In this document: piece after piece, positions 1 to 10,648 of the stretch
Numbering within the stretch: the first letter of the stretch is position 1
Layout: every line of letters starts with the position of its first letter
Source: Periplaneta americana
Taxonomy: Eukaryota; Arthropoda; Insecta; Blattodea; Blattidae
Assembly: GCF_040183065.1 (NCBI RefSeq)
Contig: NC_091119.1
Span: forward strand, 199,436,543 to 199,500,542
Direction of reading: 5' to 3'
DNA length: 64,000 bases
The notes under the pieces: model-generated
What the model was told of the DNA's origin: nothing
Databases searched by the model: none
The model's input: only the letters and a program-made list of their open reading frames with translations
Position numbers and translations under genes: made by a program

Positions 1-195
1 TGTTAGTTGGAAGACCTGAGGGAAAAAGACTTTTGGGAAGGCCGAGACCTAGATGGGAAGATAATATTAAAATGGATTTGAGGAAAGTGGGATATGATGA
101 TAGAGACTGGATTAAGCTTGCTCAGGATAGGGGTCGATGGCGGGCTTATGTGAGGGCGGCAATGAACCTCCGGATTCTCTAAAAACCATTTGTAA
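1..195 (+). mobile_element. LINE-A copy 1, 3' end
   Basis: The extreme C-terminus of a non-LTR retrotransposon reverse-transcriptase ORF enters from the window's left edge. The frame starting at base 3 reads a tail with [13 protein letters not shown] and ends at TAA 180-182. The same tail occurs at nine other sites here. After the stop comes AAAACCATTTGTAA, the LINE-A 3' end without its usual repeated GTAA tail. One arginine of the usual GRPRRRW motif is changed (GRPRPRW). It is a fragment and not a gene; the rest may lie upstream of the window. Confidence 0.85.
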
Positions 196-299
196 AAGGC
201 CCTAGTTGAGTTTTTCAGGCTCTGTATGACATTCAGTAGAATATCCTGTGAAATGTTACTGATTCCTGAATAATTTAATGCTTCAGTTTTTCAGTATTA

Positions 300-377
300 G
301 AATTTCATGAAGAAGAATTTCGGAATATGTATTATATGTCTTTTTCGTGTTAAATTCCATCGTGCCTGGTTAACATG

Positions 378-378
<1 letters not shown>
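300..378 (-). repeat. Dispersed (TTTA)n-linked repeat, copy 1
   Basis: The reverse complement of this stretch closely matches 2077-2150: TTAACATGTTAACCAGG followed by a shared AATTTAACACG segment. In both copies the match directly abuts a (TTTA)n tract. Class not determined; a 5'-truncated LINE 3' UTR is likely. Confidence 0.6.

Positions 379-451
<73 letters not shown>
379..451. repeat. (TTTA)n microsatellite
   Basis: About 18 uninterrupted TTTA units. It joins two repeat fragments (300-378 and 452-565) and probably derives from a LINE tail, since the same tract terminates LINE 3' UTRs elsewhere in the window. The short open frame across it is an artefact. Confidence 0.95.
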
Positions 452-452
<1 letters not shown>

Positions 453-565
453 CTCTGATGAAGTTAAGGCCATCAGGCCTTCTCTTCCACACCACCAGAA
501 ATGCAATACAACTACAAGAAAATTGATACATCATGATGCAAATTAAAATAGTAATATGTGACAGA
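452..565 (-). mobile_element. LINE 3'-UTR fragment with AAGGCC palindrome box
   Basis: Carries AAGGCCATCAGGCCTT just inside a (TTTA)n tract. The same box with the same flank closes the 3' UTR of the LINE at 56107-56847, and recurs at 35040-35210 and three times at 61191-61669. Orientation is minus because the tract is the 3' tail. Only untranslated sequence is seen. Confidence 0.65.
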
Positions 566-1457
566 ATGAATATTACATAAAAACAATTGAACACACAAGT
601 AGAAATTGAAAATAATAAAAATTTGTCTAACATATTAAGCAATGATGCAAAAAAGAAAGGATGTAAAGTAAAAATATATATAACAAATAGAAACACAAAA
701 TAACAGTTACAATCTGTGACTAAGGGACAATTGGACAATTAGCCAAGGGACAATAAGCTATTCTAGTACCCTGACACAAAGACAAGAGAAAGGGTTAATC
801 TAACAAAAGGAAATTATTGTCAAGATACTAAATGTAAAAACTTCGGCATTGATTTAGATTTGAATTTTGATATTGAATTCTGGTGGTAATGGTGATGATA
901 AAGATCATGGTGTTGGCTGGTGTTAATGATGATGATGATGATATAGTCATTTGTTATTAGCTTAAGTATTTAGATTATTATTTATGTAATTAAATACTGC
1001 ACCAACGGACGGCCCTTGTGAAGGTATGGTTCAACAACTCCAAGCCATCTAAATCTTTAGCCCTCTCAGCTCGTCACACTTAATTGGTGTTTGTTTTAAT
1101 TATGTTACGGCAATGTAATTACAAGGGAGGAAAGCAAGAGACAATTTATTTAGGCTTTGATAAGTCTTAACAGCTGCCGCGGTTCCCCACGTGCCTTATT
1201 TCATGGTAATTCCAGCCACACAAGCTCTCGCGGCATGACGCAACATTTGTGTGTGGCAGTTTTCCTACACATAGAGAATACAACGTGTTCCCTCGCAAGC
1301 TATGAAATTCACATCAAATTATTTCAAACTTATTTATCAAAGGACTTTACAGGAGGGTCAAGAAATAAGTGTACATTATGAATATGGAAAAGGCAGTGTC
1401 AGGAAAACTGTGGAACCATATATGAATTTATAATTTTAATTGCATCGTGAAGGATTT
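566..1457. other. No recognised feature
   Basis: AT-rich sequence with a short GAT run near 923-942. Open frames here are short, lack family motifs, and I do not support any as a gene. Confidence 0.5.
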
Positions 1458-1593
1458 GTATGTATGTATTTATTCACACTGCAATGGGTATATACCCGGT
1501 GGCAGTGGTAACTAATTACACTCAATAATGACAATAATAAACACAATTAATAAAATAATACATTTAATAATAATACTAATAATTAATACTAGC

Positions 1594-1640
<47 letters not shown>

Positions 1641-2017
1641 TGATGATGACAGGGAACATCATAAGTTAAAATAACATTTAAAGTAAATCTAATTTGTATC
1701 TTAAACCTAAGTTCGAACTAAAACCCACGAATATGATATGTTCATACCTGCACAAGTACCTTTCAACACTACACTCATTTCGCTGTCAACTCACTCATTG
1801 CACTGGAACTACGACACATTTCACTGATTCTATCCTGATTTCACTAACACTTCAAAAACATTTCACTGTTCAAATACTTTGCACTGCCACTATAAACTAT
1901 AAAGCTTCACTGACAGGAACACGTTTCACTTACACAACACACTTCACTGACACAACACACTTCACTGATACAACACACTTCAATAACAAAATATCAATTA
2001 CACCCTTTAAATACTGC
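1458..2017 (+). mobile_element. Dispersed element V, copy 1, with (AAT)n and 18-bp array
   Basis: A ~560-bp element opening with ATTTATTCACACTGCAATGG and a GGTGGCAGTGGTAACTA block. It then has (AAT)n at 1596-1646 and a segment ending in tandem 18-bp units (CACTGACACAACACACTT, about 1925-1980). A second full copy is at 30222-30802, a truncated one at 27100-27254 and a minus-strand fragment at 46377-46440. No protein motif; superfamily unknown, probably non-autonomous. Confidence 0.75.
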
Positions 2018-2150
2018 GTATTTATTTATTTATTTGTTTGTTTGTTTGTTTGTTTATTTATTTATTTATTTATTTAACATGTTAACCAGGTACGATAAAA
2101 TTTAACACGAGAAATACATAGACATATAATAACATATTCCGAAGTGATAA
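2018..2150 (+). repeat. (TTTA/TTTG)n plus dispersed repeat, copy 2
   Basis: A TTTA/TTTG tract to about 2076 is followed by TTAACATGTTAACCAGG and about 60 bp matching the reverse complement of 300-378. Confidence 0.65.
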
Positions 2151-2253
2151 GTTATAGTGTTAAAAGTTGTGTGATCAAGATGTATGAAGAAGAATTATTT
2201 CTTTTTGATATAGCTTTGATTGGATTCTGATTCTTCACGATACAATTACTTAC

Positions 2254-2991
2254 TTACTTACTTACAAATGGCTTTTAAGGAACCCGAAGGTTCATTGCCG
2301 CCCTCACATAAGCCCGCCAGCGGTCTCTATCCTGTGCAAGATTAATCCAGTCTATATCATCATAACCCACCTCCCTCAAATCCATTTTAATATTATCCTC
2401 CCATCTACGTCTCGGCCTCCCTGAAGGTCTTTTTCCCTCCGGCCTCCCAACTAACACTCTATATGCATTTCTGGATTCACCCATACGTGCTACATGCCCT
2501 GCCCATCTCAAACGTCTGGATTTAATGTTCCTAATTATGTCAGGTGAAGAATACAATGCTTGCAGTTCTGTGTTGTGTAACTTTCTCCATTCTCCTGTAA
2601 CTTCATCCCGCTTAGCCCCAAATATTTTCCTAAGCACCTTATTCTCAAACACCCCTAACCTATGTTCTTCTCACAAAGTGAGAGTCCAAGTTTCACAACC
2701 ATACAGAAGAAGTGGTAATATAACTGTTTTATAAATTCTAACTTTCAGATTTTTGGACAGCAGACTGGATGATAAGAGCTTCTCAACCGAATAACAACAC
2801 GCATTTCCCATATTTATTCTGCGTTTAATTTCCTCCCGAGTGTCATTTATATTTGTTACTGTTGCTCCAAGATATTTGAATTTTTCCACCTCTTCGAAGG
2901 ATAAATTTCCAATTTTTATATTTCCATTTCGTACAATATTCCCGTCACGAGATATAATCATATACTTTGTCTTTTCGGGATTTACTTCCAA
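2254..2991 (-). mobile_element. LINE-A copy 2, C-terminal RT fragment with one nonsense codon
   Basis: Reverse transcriptase C-terminal region of LINE-A on the minus strand. Reading from 2991, the frame carries [10 protein letters not shown], then [12 protein letters not shown], then [15 protein letters not shown] at 2671-2673 interrupts it, after which the same frame continues through [12 protein letters not shown] and [11 protein letters not shown] to the stop at 2275. It is one frame with one in-frame nonsense codon (usual AGA to TGA), not a frameshift. The tail is AAAGCCATTTGTAAG followed by GTAA repeats. The 5' end is truncated inside the RT, downstream of the catalytic YADD, so it is inactive. 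Confidence 0.9.
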
Positions 2992-2997
2992 GGGGAA

Positions 2998-3147
2998 AGA
3001 AGACAGAGGACGGACACTGGAAAGTTTTCTTTTCTCAATCGTACTATCAGGGACTGGAATGCTTTACCTGCAGACTTACTAAAGGCCTTACCAACAACCA
3101 AAAATGTATTTAAAAATAGGCTTAAGGACTTCACTAATAGACAGTAT

Positions 3148-3187
<40 letters not shown>

Positions 3188-3330
3188 GTAAATATTAAAT
3201 AAATAAGTAAATAAATATATAAATAAATAATCACATTCTAGTTCATTGAATTGTTTGATATAACCTGTCAGGTTGCCGAACTTCGGCTTAATCCATAACA
3301 CATAATACTGTAACTATGGTAATAAGCAGA
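2998..3330 (+). mobile_element. LINE-B C-terminus and 3' UTR
   Basis: A plus-strand frame reads NRTIRDWNALPADLL and then FKNRLKDFTNRQYLNK before TAA, the typical end of a jockey/CR1-type reverse-transcriptase ORF. An (AAAT)n tract (3147-3232) follows. The sequence after it (AGTTCATTGAATTG..CCTGTCAGGTTGC) matches the 3' side of the LINE at 33187-33716. A minus-strand sibling of the coding end is at 28317-28425. The fragment abuts LINE-A copy 2 head-to-head. Confidence 0.75.
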
Positions 3331-3425
3331 CTTAGGATCCGAGACAACTTAGAGGGTTAGGTACAGCTTACAGCAGTAAAATTTTGGAAAGATTCAACAT
3401 TTTTTTCACCCATTACTGTATCGTG
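3331..3425. other. Unassigned; shared end-like motif
   Basis: Contains GGGTTAGGTACAGCTTACAG followed by CAGTAAAATTT, closely matching 54996-55027. Probably the end of an unclassified element. Confidence 0.35.
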
Positions 3426-3427
3426 TA

Positions 3428-3960
3428 CAGGGACATCATTTTATTTTTACTTCAATTTTTATTGTACCTGCGTTTCTAAATGTACTTGACTCCCACCCCT
3501 TTCACTTATGTCCTTGCTAACGTCAGTCACACAAACTTACGGCCGCTGTTGCTAGCAGTGAAATAAACAGTAGAGAGTACAGTGTGTTTCAGAAATATGT
3601 TGCATTTTCTATAGAAGAAAGAGCTTATATTATTGAAGTTTATTTTCACACAGGTATTGTGTGTAGCATAACTAAATTTATCTGTGTGGACTGAGCACAA
3701 GTGAAGATTAGAGTTACCGAAAGTACGGTACCCTATAATATGGTACGGTACTTAACAGCATTATTTAAACAAGAGTTTTGTTTTACTGTTTGTAGGTATG
3801 AAGGACGATGATGGGAACTGGAATTACAATATACCGAATGTGAACAACAGTTTTTTTTTTTTCACAATTTCCTGAATATATCATTACAGAATATTTTCGT
3901 ACAAATGTCATTAATCTGGTAGATAAATTTAGAGCAACAGGGTGTAAGAAAGTGTAATAG
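3428..3960 (+). mobile_element. Tc1/mariner-like element, left part
   Basis: Begins with CAGGGACATCATTTTATTTT immediately after a TA dinucleotide. The first ~230 bp match 21971-22200, whose element carries the inverted copy of this end on its right. A frame from about 3599 reads FSIEERAYIIEVYFHTG, resembling the helix-turn-helix (DUF4817-like) N-terminus of insect mariner-type transposases. Another frame near 3915 reads NLVDKFRATG, the next part of that domain. No right terminus was found and the frame is broken, so it is a truncated remnant. Confidence 0.6.
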
Positions 3961-4225
3961 AATACAAGCTTTACCTCTCTTCTTAATTAAAAAAAATTAT
4001 CTTTTTACTCGTAACTAAAAGGAAGTGATCTGGGAATTATATTGTTTTTCACTTAAAACGAGCCGCCACTTACTGCAGACGCTATCGAACTTGTGTCTTG
4101 AAAGAACCGCACACAGACACTACAGCTAATACAGAGTCCGTTCTACCTGCACTGAGATTGTGTTGACACTTTGAGAGCACGAGTTGCCCACCTATGTACA
4201 TGGTTGTTCATTGTAACAGTACAAC

Positions 4226-6147
4226 CACAGTCTAATAGATAGTCACGCAACTCATACGTATAAAATATGCCAACATTTGACAGCTGGCGCGACAGTAGCC
4301 CTCTAGCGGCAGGCAAGTTAAAAGTGTGCACACGACATATGATAACACATCAGAAAACGGATTTTGCGTAATTTATTTTATATTTTTATGCTATACAATA
4401 AGTGTATATGGTTCTTATTAATTCTACTTTAGAATCCTGGAAGAATTTCACACGCAGTTAATCTACAAGTTTCAGAAGCTGGGAATAAACGTAATTCTTT
4501 CTGCTCCTTACAATTGCATCATGGCCCTGATCACGTATCATGGTTTGAAATAATATAATTGTTCGTTGCGTGGTCGGTTAATTCAATTCATTCCTAAATA
4601 TATTTATGAATCATTGGAACTTTGTATTTCCTGTGAGAAGAGTAAAAATTACGTAGCAGCTTCAAAATTGTAGGGAATATCTCGTAGGGTACATCGCGTG
4701 GTGAACTCCTCGCCCTATTTCATGAGAAATTAACGATTTTGCATACCGCTAATTGGGGTAAACTCGGCCGCTGAGGTAAACTTGAAAATAAAGAAAGGGG
4801 GAGGATTTAAACATTAATATGAAATTCATTATTTTTCCATTTCTTAACAACCGGTATTTCCTTTATTATTTTGAGTGACAAATAGTGCTGATGTTATGGT
4901 TTAAATTTTTATGGCAAGTTTACCGCATTTTACATTACATTTCCAGTTTTCACACATAATGCCCAATTTTAACATATCCTACCTATAAATACGTAATTTA
5001 CATGCACTTACTGTTAATATGACGTAGGTGAGAACAAATAAATGAACATACAATTTTGTTGAAAAAATTGTAACTTCAATTAACTCAGAAAATGTAGGCC
5101 TAATTTTATTTTCAGAGCAGAAGTGGTGTAAGTCAAAAATGGGTAATGAGGGGTTAAAGTAAACATTCTGTAAAATACAGCGCAAAGCGGCAGTTAATAT
5201 TGAATGTATTTAAACTATTAATAGTCAGTGAATAGCACGAAGGATATATTAATTGCTACTTTGCCTGTATTTTACAGAATTTTTACTTTAAACCTCATTA
5301 CCTGATTTTGACTTACACCACTTCTGCACTGAATGGCTCAAATAATCACTGGGAATGTAAAATCAACACCAATAACAGTCATGCAAATTATTACAGAAAA
5401 GATTGCTTTTTATATTAAATTTAAAAAGGCTCTTTTATTTCTTGAGAACTTAATACGTCTGCCACATGAATCTACACGAACACATCAGAAATTTATCGAC
5501 ACAGTTTGGATTTATTCAAGGAGTGAATATTTTGCAAAGGGATTACTATACTCCATGAATTCTTGCAAAATTAACACCATGATACCTACTTGAATGCTAT
5601 ATAACATTCAACTTTTGAAAATATAAAGAAAAAAAACACGAATACAAAAATTATGGAATTACTTGCATTAAAAACTGTAGATGTATTATCCAAAATCGGA
5701 ATGGTTACACATTTACACATATGATCTCTGCAAAAAAATAATATACTGTAACAGGTATTTACTTTGTTTTTATTTAAACTGTTCTTCCTGACATACAAAT
5801 AGGTAACCGATAACTAATAAATGTTTTATAGAACACAATACGTAGGCTATCTACAACGTGGATTATTGGTTATGACTGAGTTATGGTTTTCTCTTGGTCT
5901 TTAGGAAATCTGAGAAAAGACAAATTCGGAGATTTAAACTTGTTGTTACTGCAATTTTCGTCATTGCACACATTGCCTTTATTCCGACGCATGATTAAAA
6001 CGTTATTATAACACCTCGCATCCCTTTAAAGCACGTGCTGGCTGTATCAACCCTATTACCAGTGCCTTGCCTGCCGCTTGGGCGCTAGTGTCGCGAATGT
6101 TGGCAAAAAAAGTGTTGAAGTTGCGCGACTGTATCTATTAGACTGTG
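4226..6147. mobile_element. P-superfamily-like TIR element A (1.92 kb)
   Basis: Starts CACAGTCTAATAGATA and ends with its inverted complement; imperfect inverted similarity continues for about 90 bp inwards (both ends share a GCGGCAGGCAAG segment). GTACAAC directly flanks both sides (4219-4225 and 6148-6154); the next base C also matches, so the duplication is 7 or 8 bp. The terminal sequence resembles element C at 8098, which encodes a THAP finger; 8-bp duplications, ~30-bp TIRs and THAP proteins are P-element traits. No transposase motif is visible inside, so it is probably non-autonomous. Confidence 0.7.
5117..5327. repeat. Hairpin repeat nested in element A
   Basis: Arms of about 64 bp (5117-5180 and 5265-5327) are inverted copies with few mismatches, around an 84-bp loop. 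Outer ends GCAGAAGTGG and CCACTTCTGC. No clear target duplication. Probably a nested foldback MITE. Confidence 0.7.
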
Positions 6148-6154
6148 GTACAAC

Positions 6155-7076
6155 CATAACGAATAGAAAGAAGTAGTGGTCGCACTCTGTTAATTCAAAC
6201 GGCCGATACCACGCGGCGCTAGTGCAGAGTTCGCTCAGTCTGTTCCGTGTGTAAGTACGTAAATACATTTAACGTAAGTTGCACTGTTTACCTTTCGCTC
6301 CATATACGTACGTAACTGGCATTGTACTTACAACATTAAGACTATTTGAAAGAAAAACACATTCATATACATCACACTGTAAAACAAATAATAGTTTAAT
6401 ATGTAAAACTTAACTTAGGGCTGCTTGTAGGCATGCAATATGTACTCACCAACAGTTACTTGTCCGACACTTTGGAGAATTTACGAGATGATTTGGCGGC
6501 TCTCGGAGCTTGGAGTTCTCGTCGGATTTGTTTCGTCCGGAAGAAGAACCGACATTTCATATAGCGAAAAATTAGTTTCGGTATGATATCCATGGCATGA
6601 TCCAAGCAGCATCTGTTCCCGGTGGCTGAATTACAATTGAGGTAATACTGTCTATGCACTCGTGAAATATGTCGCGCCACATTCCATCGCTCAATTTTTC
6701 TTTTATTGTCTGTTCTGTTTGCATAAACAAATGAAACACGCACGCCCTACAACCCGGAACAAAACACGAAGGCATTGCTTCAAATATAACACTACAAAAA
6801 CATAATAATCTCGTCCTTTAATAAATAAATCGTGAGAGCTACTCACTTGTCACTCGTGTACGAATAATTGCAGATTAGTGTATTGGCACTTAAAGTATTT
6901 AACGCACTTAATTACACTAAAAAAGCAAACGAAATGAACGAACACTCCACTGCTTCTTTTATGAATATTCGCTTCCAACTGAGCAATACCGATCGCAGCG
7001 CCACTAATTCTCTTGGTCACCGTCGACAATGCTGAACAGATAGGAGTGCGCACATTTCTTCTTTCTATTCGTTATG
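6155..7076 (-). mobile_element. P-superfamily-like TIR element B with THAP remnant
   Basis: Termini CATAACGAATAGAAAGAA and the exact inverted complement enclose 922 bp. GTACAAC flanks it on both sides (6148-6154 and 7077-7083). The left copy is also the right flank of element A, so the two sit in tandem on one target sequence. Inside, on the minus strand, is a THAP-like protein start. Very short for an autonomous element, hence a deletion derivative. Confidence 0.65.
6572..6775 (-). pseudogene. THAP-type zinc-finger N-terminus, decayed transposase
   Basis: The 67-residue frame opens MPSCFVPGCRACVFHLF. A Met followed within a few residues by C-x4-C in the form MPxCFVPGC is the characteristic beginning of THAP domains, which bind DNA with a C2CH zinc site and form the N-terminus of P-element transposases. 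The later Cys-x2-His pair, the AVPTF box and any RNase-H core are not seen, so the domain is incomplete. An overlapping frame (6456-6743) continues in another phase and may represent the shifted remainder. It lies wholly inside element B. Confidence 0.45.
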
Positions 7077-7083
7077 GTACAAC

Positions 7084-8097
7084 GTTAACTTAGTGGACCA
7101 CAACTAGGTGGCGTGGACCATATTTCAAATTGATGTCTCTTGAATTAAATAATTTGGTGAATAAAAAACGTGGCCTCAGCTCACTGCGGGCGAATCTCGT
7201 TAAGGGCGACTGGAATCGTGTTCGGAGCACATACATGTGCGGAATGCGTATTAGTCCAGCAGGCTGTCGTTGTATGCAATGACCATCGGCCTGTCATTAC
7301 CAGCCAGCGGTTTTTATATCTGTGGATTAACTACAATACGCAGCTACGGGGAACTGGAGCAGACTTGGGGCTCGGGGCAACCAAGCCAGCGGCCCCGCAT
7401 TCGATTTCCGTGGGGGATGTAGAGAAACCTGATACATGGCGAAGTGTATCAACATCGGTTAAAAACGCAGTAATCGTAGATTATGAAACGACGGTTAAAC
7501 ACTAACAGTAGTTAAAATGTAATCTGTGTGCACCATTCATAATCACAGATTACTTAAACATGGCTAGCTGACACCTCATTTAACCAGAGTAAAGTCTATG
7601 ATGGTACATTGTTTCTACAAAATGACTAAAGGAAAGCATCCATACCGCTGCAAAGATAATAGTCAACGTCTAAAAATGACTGCGCTCACTCCGTTCTACA
7701 TCGAAATGAACGTGTCCTATATTTTCGCTTTGCATTTGTTTGCCTTTGGGCGCTGTTATACTTACTTGCGAGTTGCATTTCCTTGCTGTTAGGTTAAAAT
7801 CGTACAAAATAGAAAATTGAATGCAAAAATGATTATATCCCATTGTGTGGTTGAAGTATCGCTAGACTTAATTACTAGAATTTAAATATATTATATAAAC
7901 AGATGGAATATCTATAAAGGAAAAGGACGCAGAAGATTAATAGGAATGTGTATACGATCCAGGACCCCATTTACACGAGGGAACTGTTCATTATCCTATG
8001 ATCCATCCATAACCTCTCTTTGTTCAGCCAGTGACATAGAGAAAGAGATATTAGAGTATTGCCTCTTAAAATACAGAAAATAACAGTTACATAGAAT
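7084..8097. other. No recognised feature
   Basis: Mixed-composition sequence. It contains a short inverted pair TAATCTGTG..CACAGATTA near 7520-7552. The 111-residue frame at 7170-7505 and the 64-residue frame at 7598-7792 have no motif I recognise and no splice or repeat support. Confidence 0.4.
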
Positions 8098-8334
8098 CAC
8101 AGTCTACTATATACAGTCGCGAAGCTTGAGGTGTTTTTTTGCAAATCTCGTGATACAGCGCTCCAAGCGGTTAGCAACTAGAAACAATAGACTGTCCATG
8201 GTCGACTTTGGACTGTGTCGTATTTCGATCGAGTGCTAGCTCGTTGCGTATTTCACATTGATGCTTGTGAAATGTTCGTTATTGGTTATAATGAAAATGT
8301 TAATGGCTAAAATATAATAATTGGAATAATAATA

Positions 8335-8481
8335 TGGGACAAGGAGGAGACGTTTGTAGTGCTATAAATTGTAGCAAGAGTAAGAGAAAGAGGCCAGAGT
8401 TATCCTTTTTCCGATTTCCGAAAGATTCAGAAAGGTTCCTGGGTTTCCACAAGAATGCTGTGCAGAAACAAAACTGTTAAT
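8335..8481 (+). pseudogene. THAP-domain transposase first segment in element C
   Basis: The frame reads MGQGGDVCSAINCSKSKRKR and continues PELSFFRFPKDSERF before a stop after about 48 residues. C-x4-C near the start followed by a basic stretch and an FFRFPKD block matches the first half of a THAP finger (C-x2-4-C...C-x2-H). The second zinc pair and the catalytic domain are missing. A degraded sibling, MGQGDVCCTKNSKKKK, lies at 28993-29110. Its place inside perfect TIRs argues for a P-type transposase remnant rather than a host THAP gene. Confidence 0.6.
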
Positions 8482-8627
8482 TTGAAGTTCTTTGTGACTG
8501 TTAGAATACATTATATCCTTAAATTTCACAATGAAATATTTCAGTCTAACCGAAAGGACATTAGATACCGGTTAAAGTTCTGTCACTTAGGCTGCTAAAT
8601 TTCCTGAGAAATAAAGGTCAGGTCTAC

Positions 8628-8947
8628 TTTTTTTTTTTTTTTTCAGAGGATATATTTTTAATTGTAGCTATTAATTTTGTTATTATTTTTATGTGTTATT
8701 TTACTAAAGACGTAGAAAAATTAAGTTTGTTTTAATGAAATTTATTGATCACGTTTTATTTTCAATTCTGGTGGGATTATTATTGCTTAGGCCTACTTTT
8801 ATCTTCAAAGGATATGTTTTTAATTATAGTTATTAATTTTGTTGTTATTTTTATTTGTTGCTTTACTAGAGACGTAGAAAAAGTCTGTTACAATAAAATT
8901 TATTGATCACGTTTTATTTCCAATTCTGGTGTGATTATTATTGCTTA
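8628..8947. repeat. ~160-bp tandem duplication inside element C
   Basis: Two adjacent units (about 8628-8790 and 8791-8947) share a TTTTTAATT..GCTATTAATTTTGTT block, a GACGTAGAAAAA block, TTATTGATCACGTTTTATTT and ATTATTATTGCTTA in the same order, with scattered differences and small indels. Confidence 0.8.
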
Positions 8948-9439
8948 ACCTCATCCCACTTTGTTAACTACGTAATCCTACACTACAAGTACCGGTACAC
9001 GTATGTTACTCCATTCATTCATATCTCCATTATTATTGTTGTAAAGAGAAATGAAAATTAATATTTATTGGTTTCATAGTTAATTATCGCTATAATCTTG
9101 AATGAGTGAAGCTATTATAGTAAATTTCAGTTTGTTTTGCACAAACAAAAATTATATTAACTTATTTCTTGCAGGTATCTTCGAGTTTATGGTGGAATTT
9201 AATATACTTCATTAAAATAATAAATTAACTTTATGCATTTAATATTTCAATAATGGAAGGAAGGTGTTAATTTTTCCAAAAGAACACAACGAAAGTGTAA
9301 CATATTTTGTCGGCTGCTAGGAAAGAGATCTGCGATGATGAGGCGATAGTAGCGATCCTAGTGGTAGGCAACTACCCATGTTTGCATTTTTACTACATAT
9401 TGAGCTTCGCGACTGTATATAGTAGACTGTGATAGAATC

Positions 9440-9870
9440 GTAATATAAGCAGCCGAACCATAGGAGAAATATGACTTTTGTGTTATTTCAAGTGATCCAT
9501 TTGTAGATTTTGATAAACGAAATCCCTCCTGAAATTTTCTGTCACTTAATTCCTCCTAAGAATTCTCTCTTTCCACTAAAGAACCTTCACGCTCACGTTC
9601 TATCAAGTAATTCAAGTACTGTACAATAATAATCGTCTTCGAAGTAAACATCTGTGGCTCTGGCCGCCATTTTGCTTTATTTGCTCTACTAATCACTGGT
9701 TATCTCCTTTAACCGCTCGAATATGGCCGGTTAGAGATTACTGTGGTTAACCTCCTATTTAAGTCGTAACCGAGGTCGATCCACAGTAAAAATGCTTAAC
9801 CAGAGGTTAGGTGACAATTTTAACCGGTGTTTACACTAACCGACGTTGATACACGTGGGCAACAGTAGAG
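9440..9870. other. No recognised feature
   Basis: Unassigned spacer between a P-like and a hAT element. Several GGTTA/TAACC words occur near 9700-9840 without a clear repeat structure. Confidence 0.4.
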
Positions 9871-10049
9871 CAGCCGCGGCGAAAATGCGACTCACGAGCA
9901 TATTGTGGCTCGCAGTGCTTTTCTCTCGCTTCCTACCTACAACCCCCACCCTCTCACTCACTGGAGTCAAACTCCGTCCTATTTGTATTTGTCTCGGACC
10001 TGCGAGTGGCGTATCGTCGCAATATCTCTCTCGAAACCATGTACCTCTA

Positions 10050-10180
10050 TAAAAACGAAAGTTTCAAGTAGGATGGGAGGATGCATTCTTTTGCTTACAA
10101 TATGATGAAAATATTAAATGTATGATTTCTTCATGAATATTACTAGGAAAACGGTTGTATAACATAAAACGGCATTATAC
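10050..10180 (+). pseudogene. BED-like zinc finger of hAT transposase, decayed
   Basis: The frame beginning near 10055 reads FQVGWEDAFFCLQYDENIKC, MI, then a stop, then a segment ending IKRHYTTC. W-x-x-x-FF, C-x2-C and a final H-x5-H/C-like block fit the N-terminal finger of GTF2IRD2/ZBED-type hAT transposases. At least one internal stop is present. The equivalent at 18000-18125 is frame-shifted but shows CMIWSQVLRENGC. Confidence 0.6.
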
Positions 10181-10205
10181 TACATGTTACTGATGAAACA
10201 TTAAA

Positions 10206-10236
10206 AGGTTAAGTGTTATTATTATTATTATTATTA

Positions 10237-10300
<64 letters not shown>
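10206..10300. repeat. (ATT)n microsatellite
   Basis: About 28 ATT units inside the hAT element, in the same place as the (ATT)n at 18165-18238 of the other copy. It occupies the position of the lost catalytic region. Confidence 0.95.
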
Positions 10301-10459
10301 CATCTCTGTACGTCGATTCTTTTACAGCAGATGTACGAATAATGCGGTTAGATTTTCAATTCAAACTCACAGATTTACAATGTGACGTTAAATGAAAGCT
10401 AGATGTAAGGACTTGACAGATATCGAACTTTTCAAATCTTTGGAAAAAAAAATAAATAT

Positions 10460-10648
10460 TTGAAGCTTCGTTCTTTCGCTTGCTCTGTTGAAGCCATGTT
10501 CGCTGTAACTTACGTTTGTGAAAAATTATTTTCAACAATGAAAATAGTAAAAATCAAATTTAGATCACGACTGACAGACAAATACCTTCGTGATCAACTA
10601 CGATTGGCAGTAAGTGACATAATTCCTGATTTTGAAACTTTGTCGTAG
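10460..10648 (+). pseudogene. hAT C-terminal dimerisation segment
   Basis: The 62-residue frame includes SVEAMFAVTYVCEKLFSTMK, then RSRLTDKYLRDQLRLAVSD and PDFETLS before the stop. C-E-K-x-F-S-x-M-K followed by R-S-R-L-T-D..L is the conserved C-terminal block of GTF2IRD2/EPM2AIP1-like hAT transposases. It is uninterrupted here, but everything between it and the BED finger is missing, so it is a pseudogene. In the 18.4-kb copy a deletion removes SVEAMFAVTYV. Confidence 0.8.

Larger units (their letters stand above)
8098..9431 (+). mobile_element. P-superfamily-like TIR element C (1.33 kb)
   Basis: A 30-bp perfect inverted repeat (8097-8126 and 9403-9432; begins CACAGTCTACTATATACAGT) bounds the element. 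ATAGAATC flanks it on both sides (8091-8098 and 9432-9439), a 7-8 bp target duplication. It encodes a THAP-like N-terminus and carries an internal tandem duplication. Related partial copies are at 28890-29357 and 36037-36211; element A has a related terminus. Confidence 0.8.

Noticed and set aside
2275..2991. Frameshift in LINE-A copy 2
   Set aside because: The two open pieces are in the same phase (both ends fall on multiples of three); a single TGA separates them.
7170..7505. 111-residue plus-strand frame
   Set aside because: No recognisable motif or repeat relationship; length is within chance for 64 kb.
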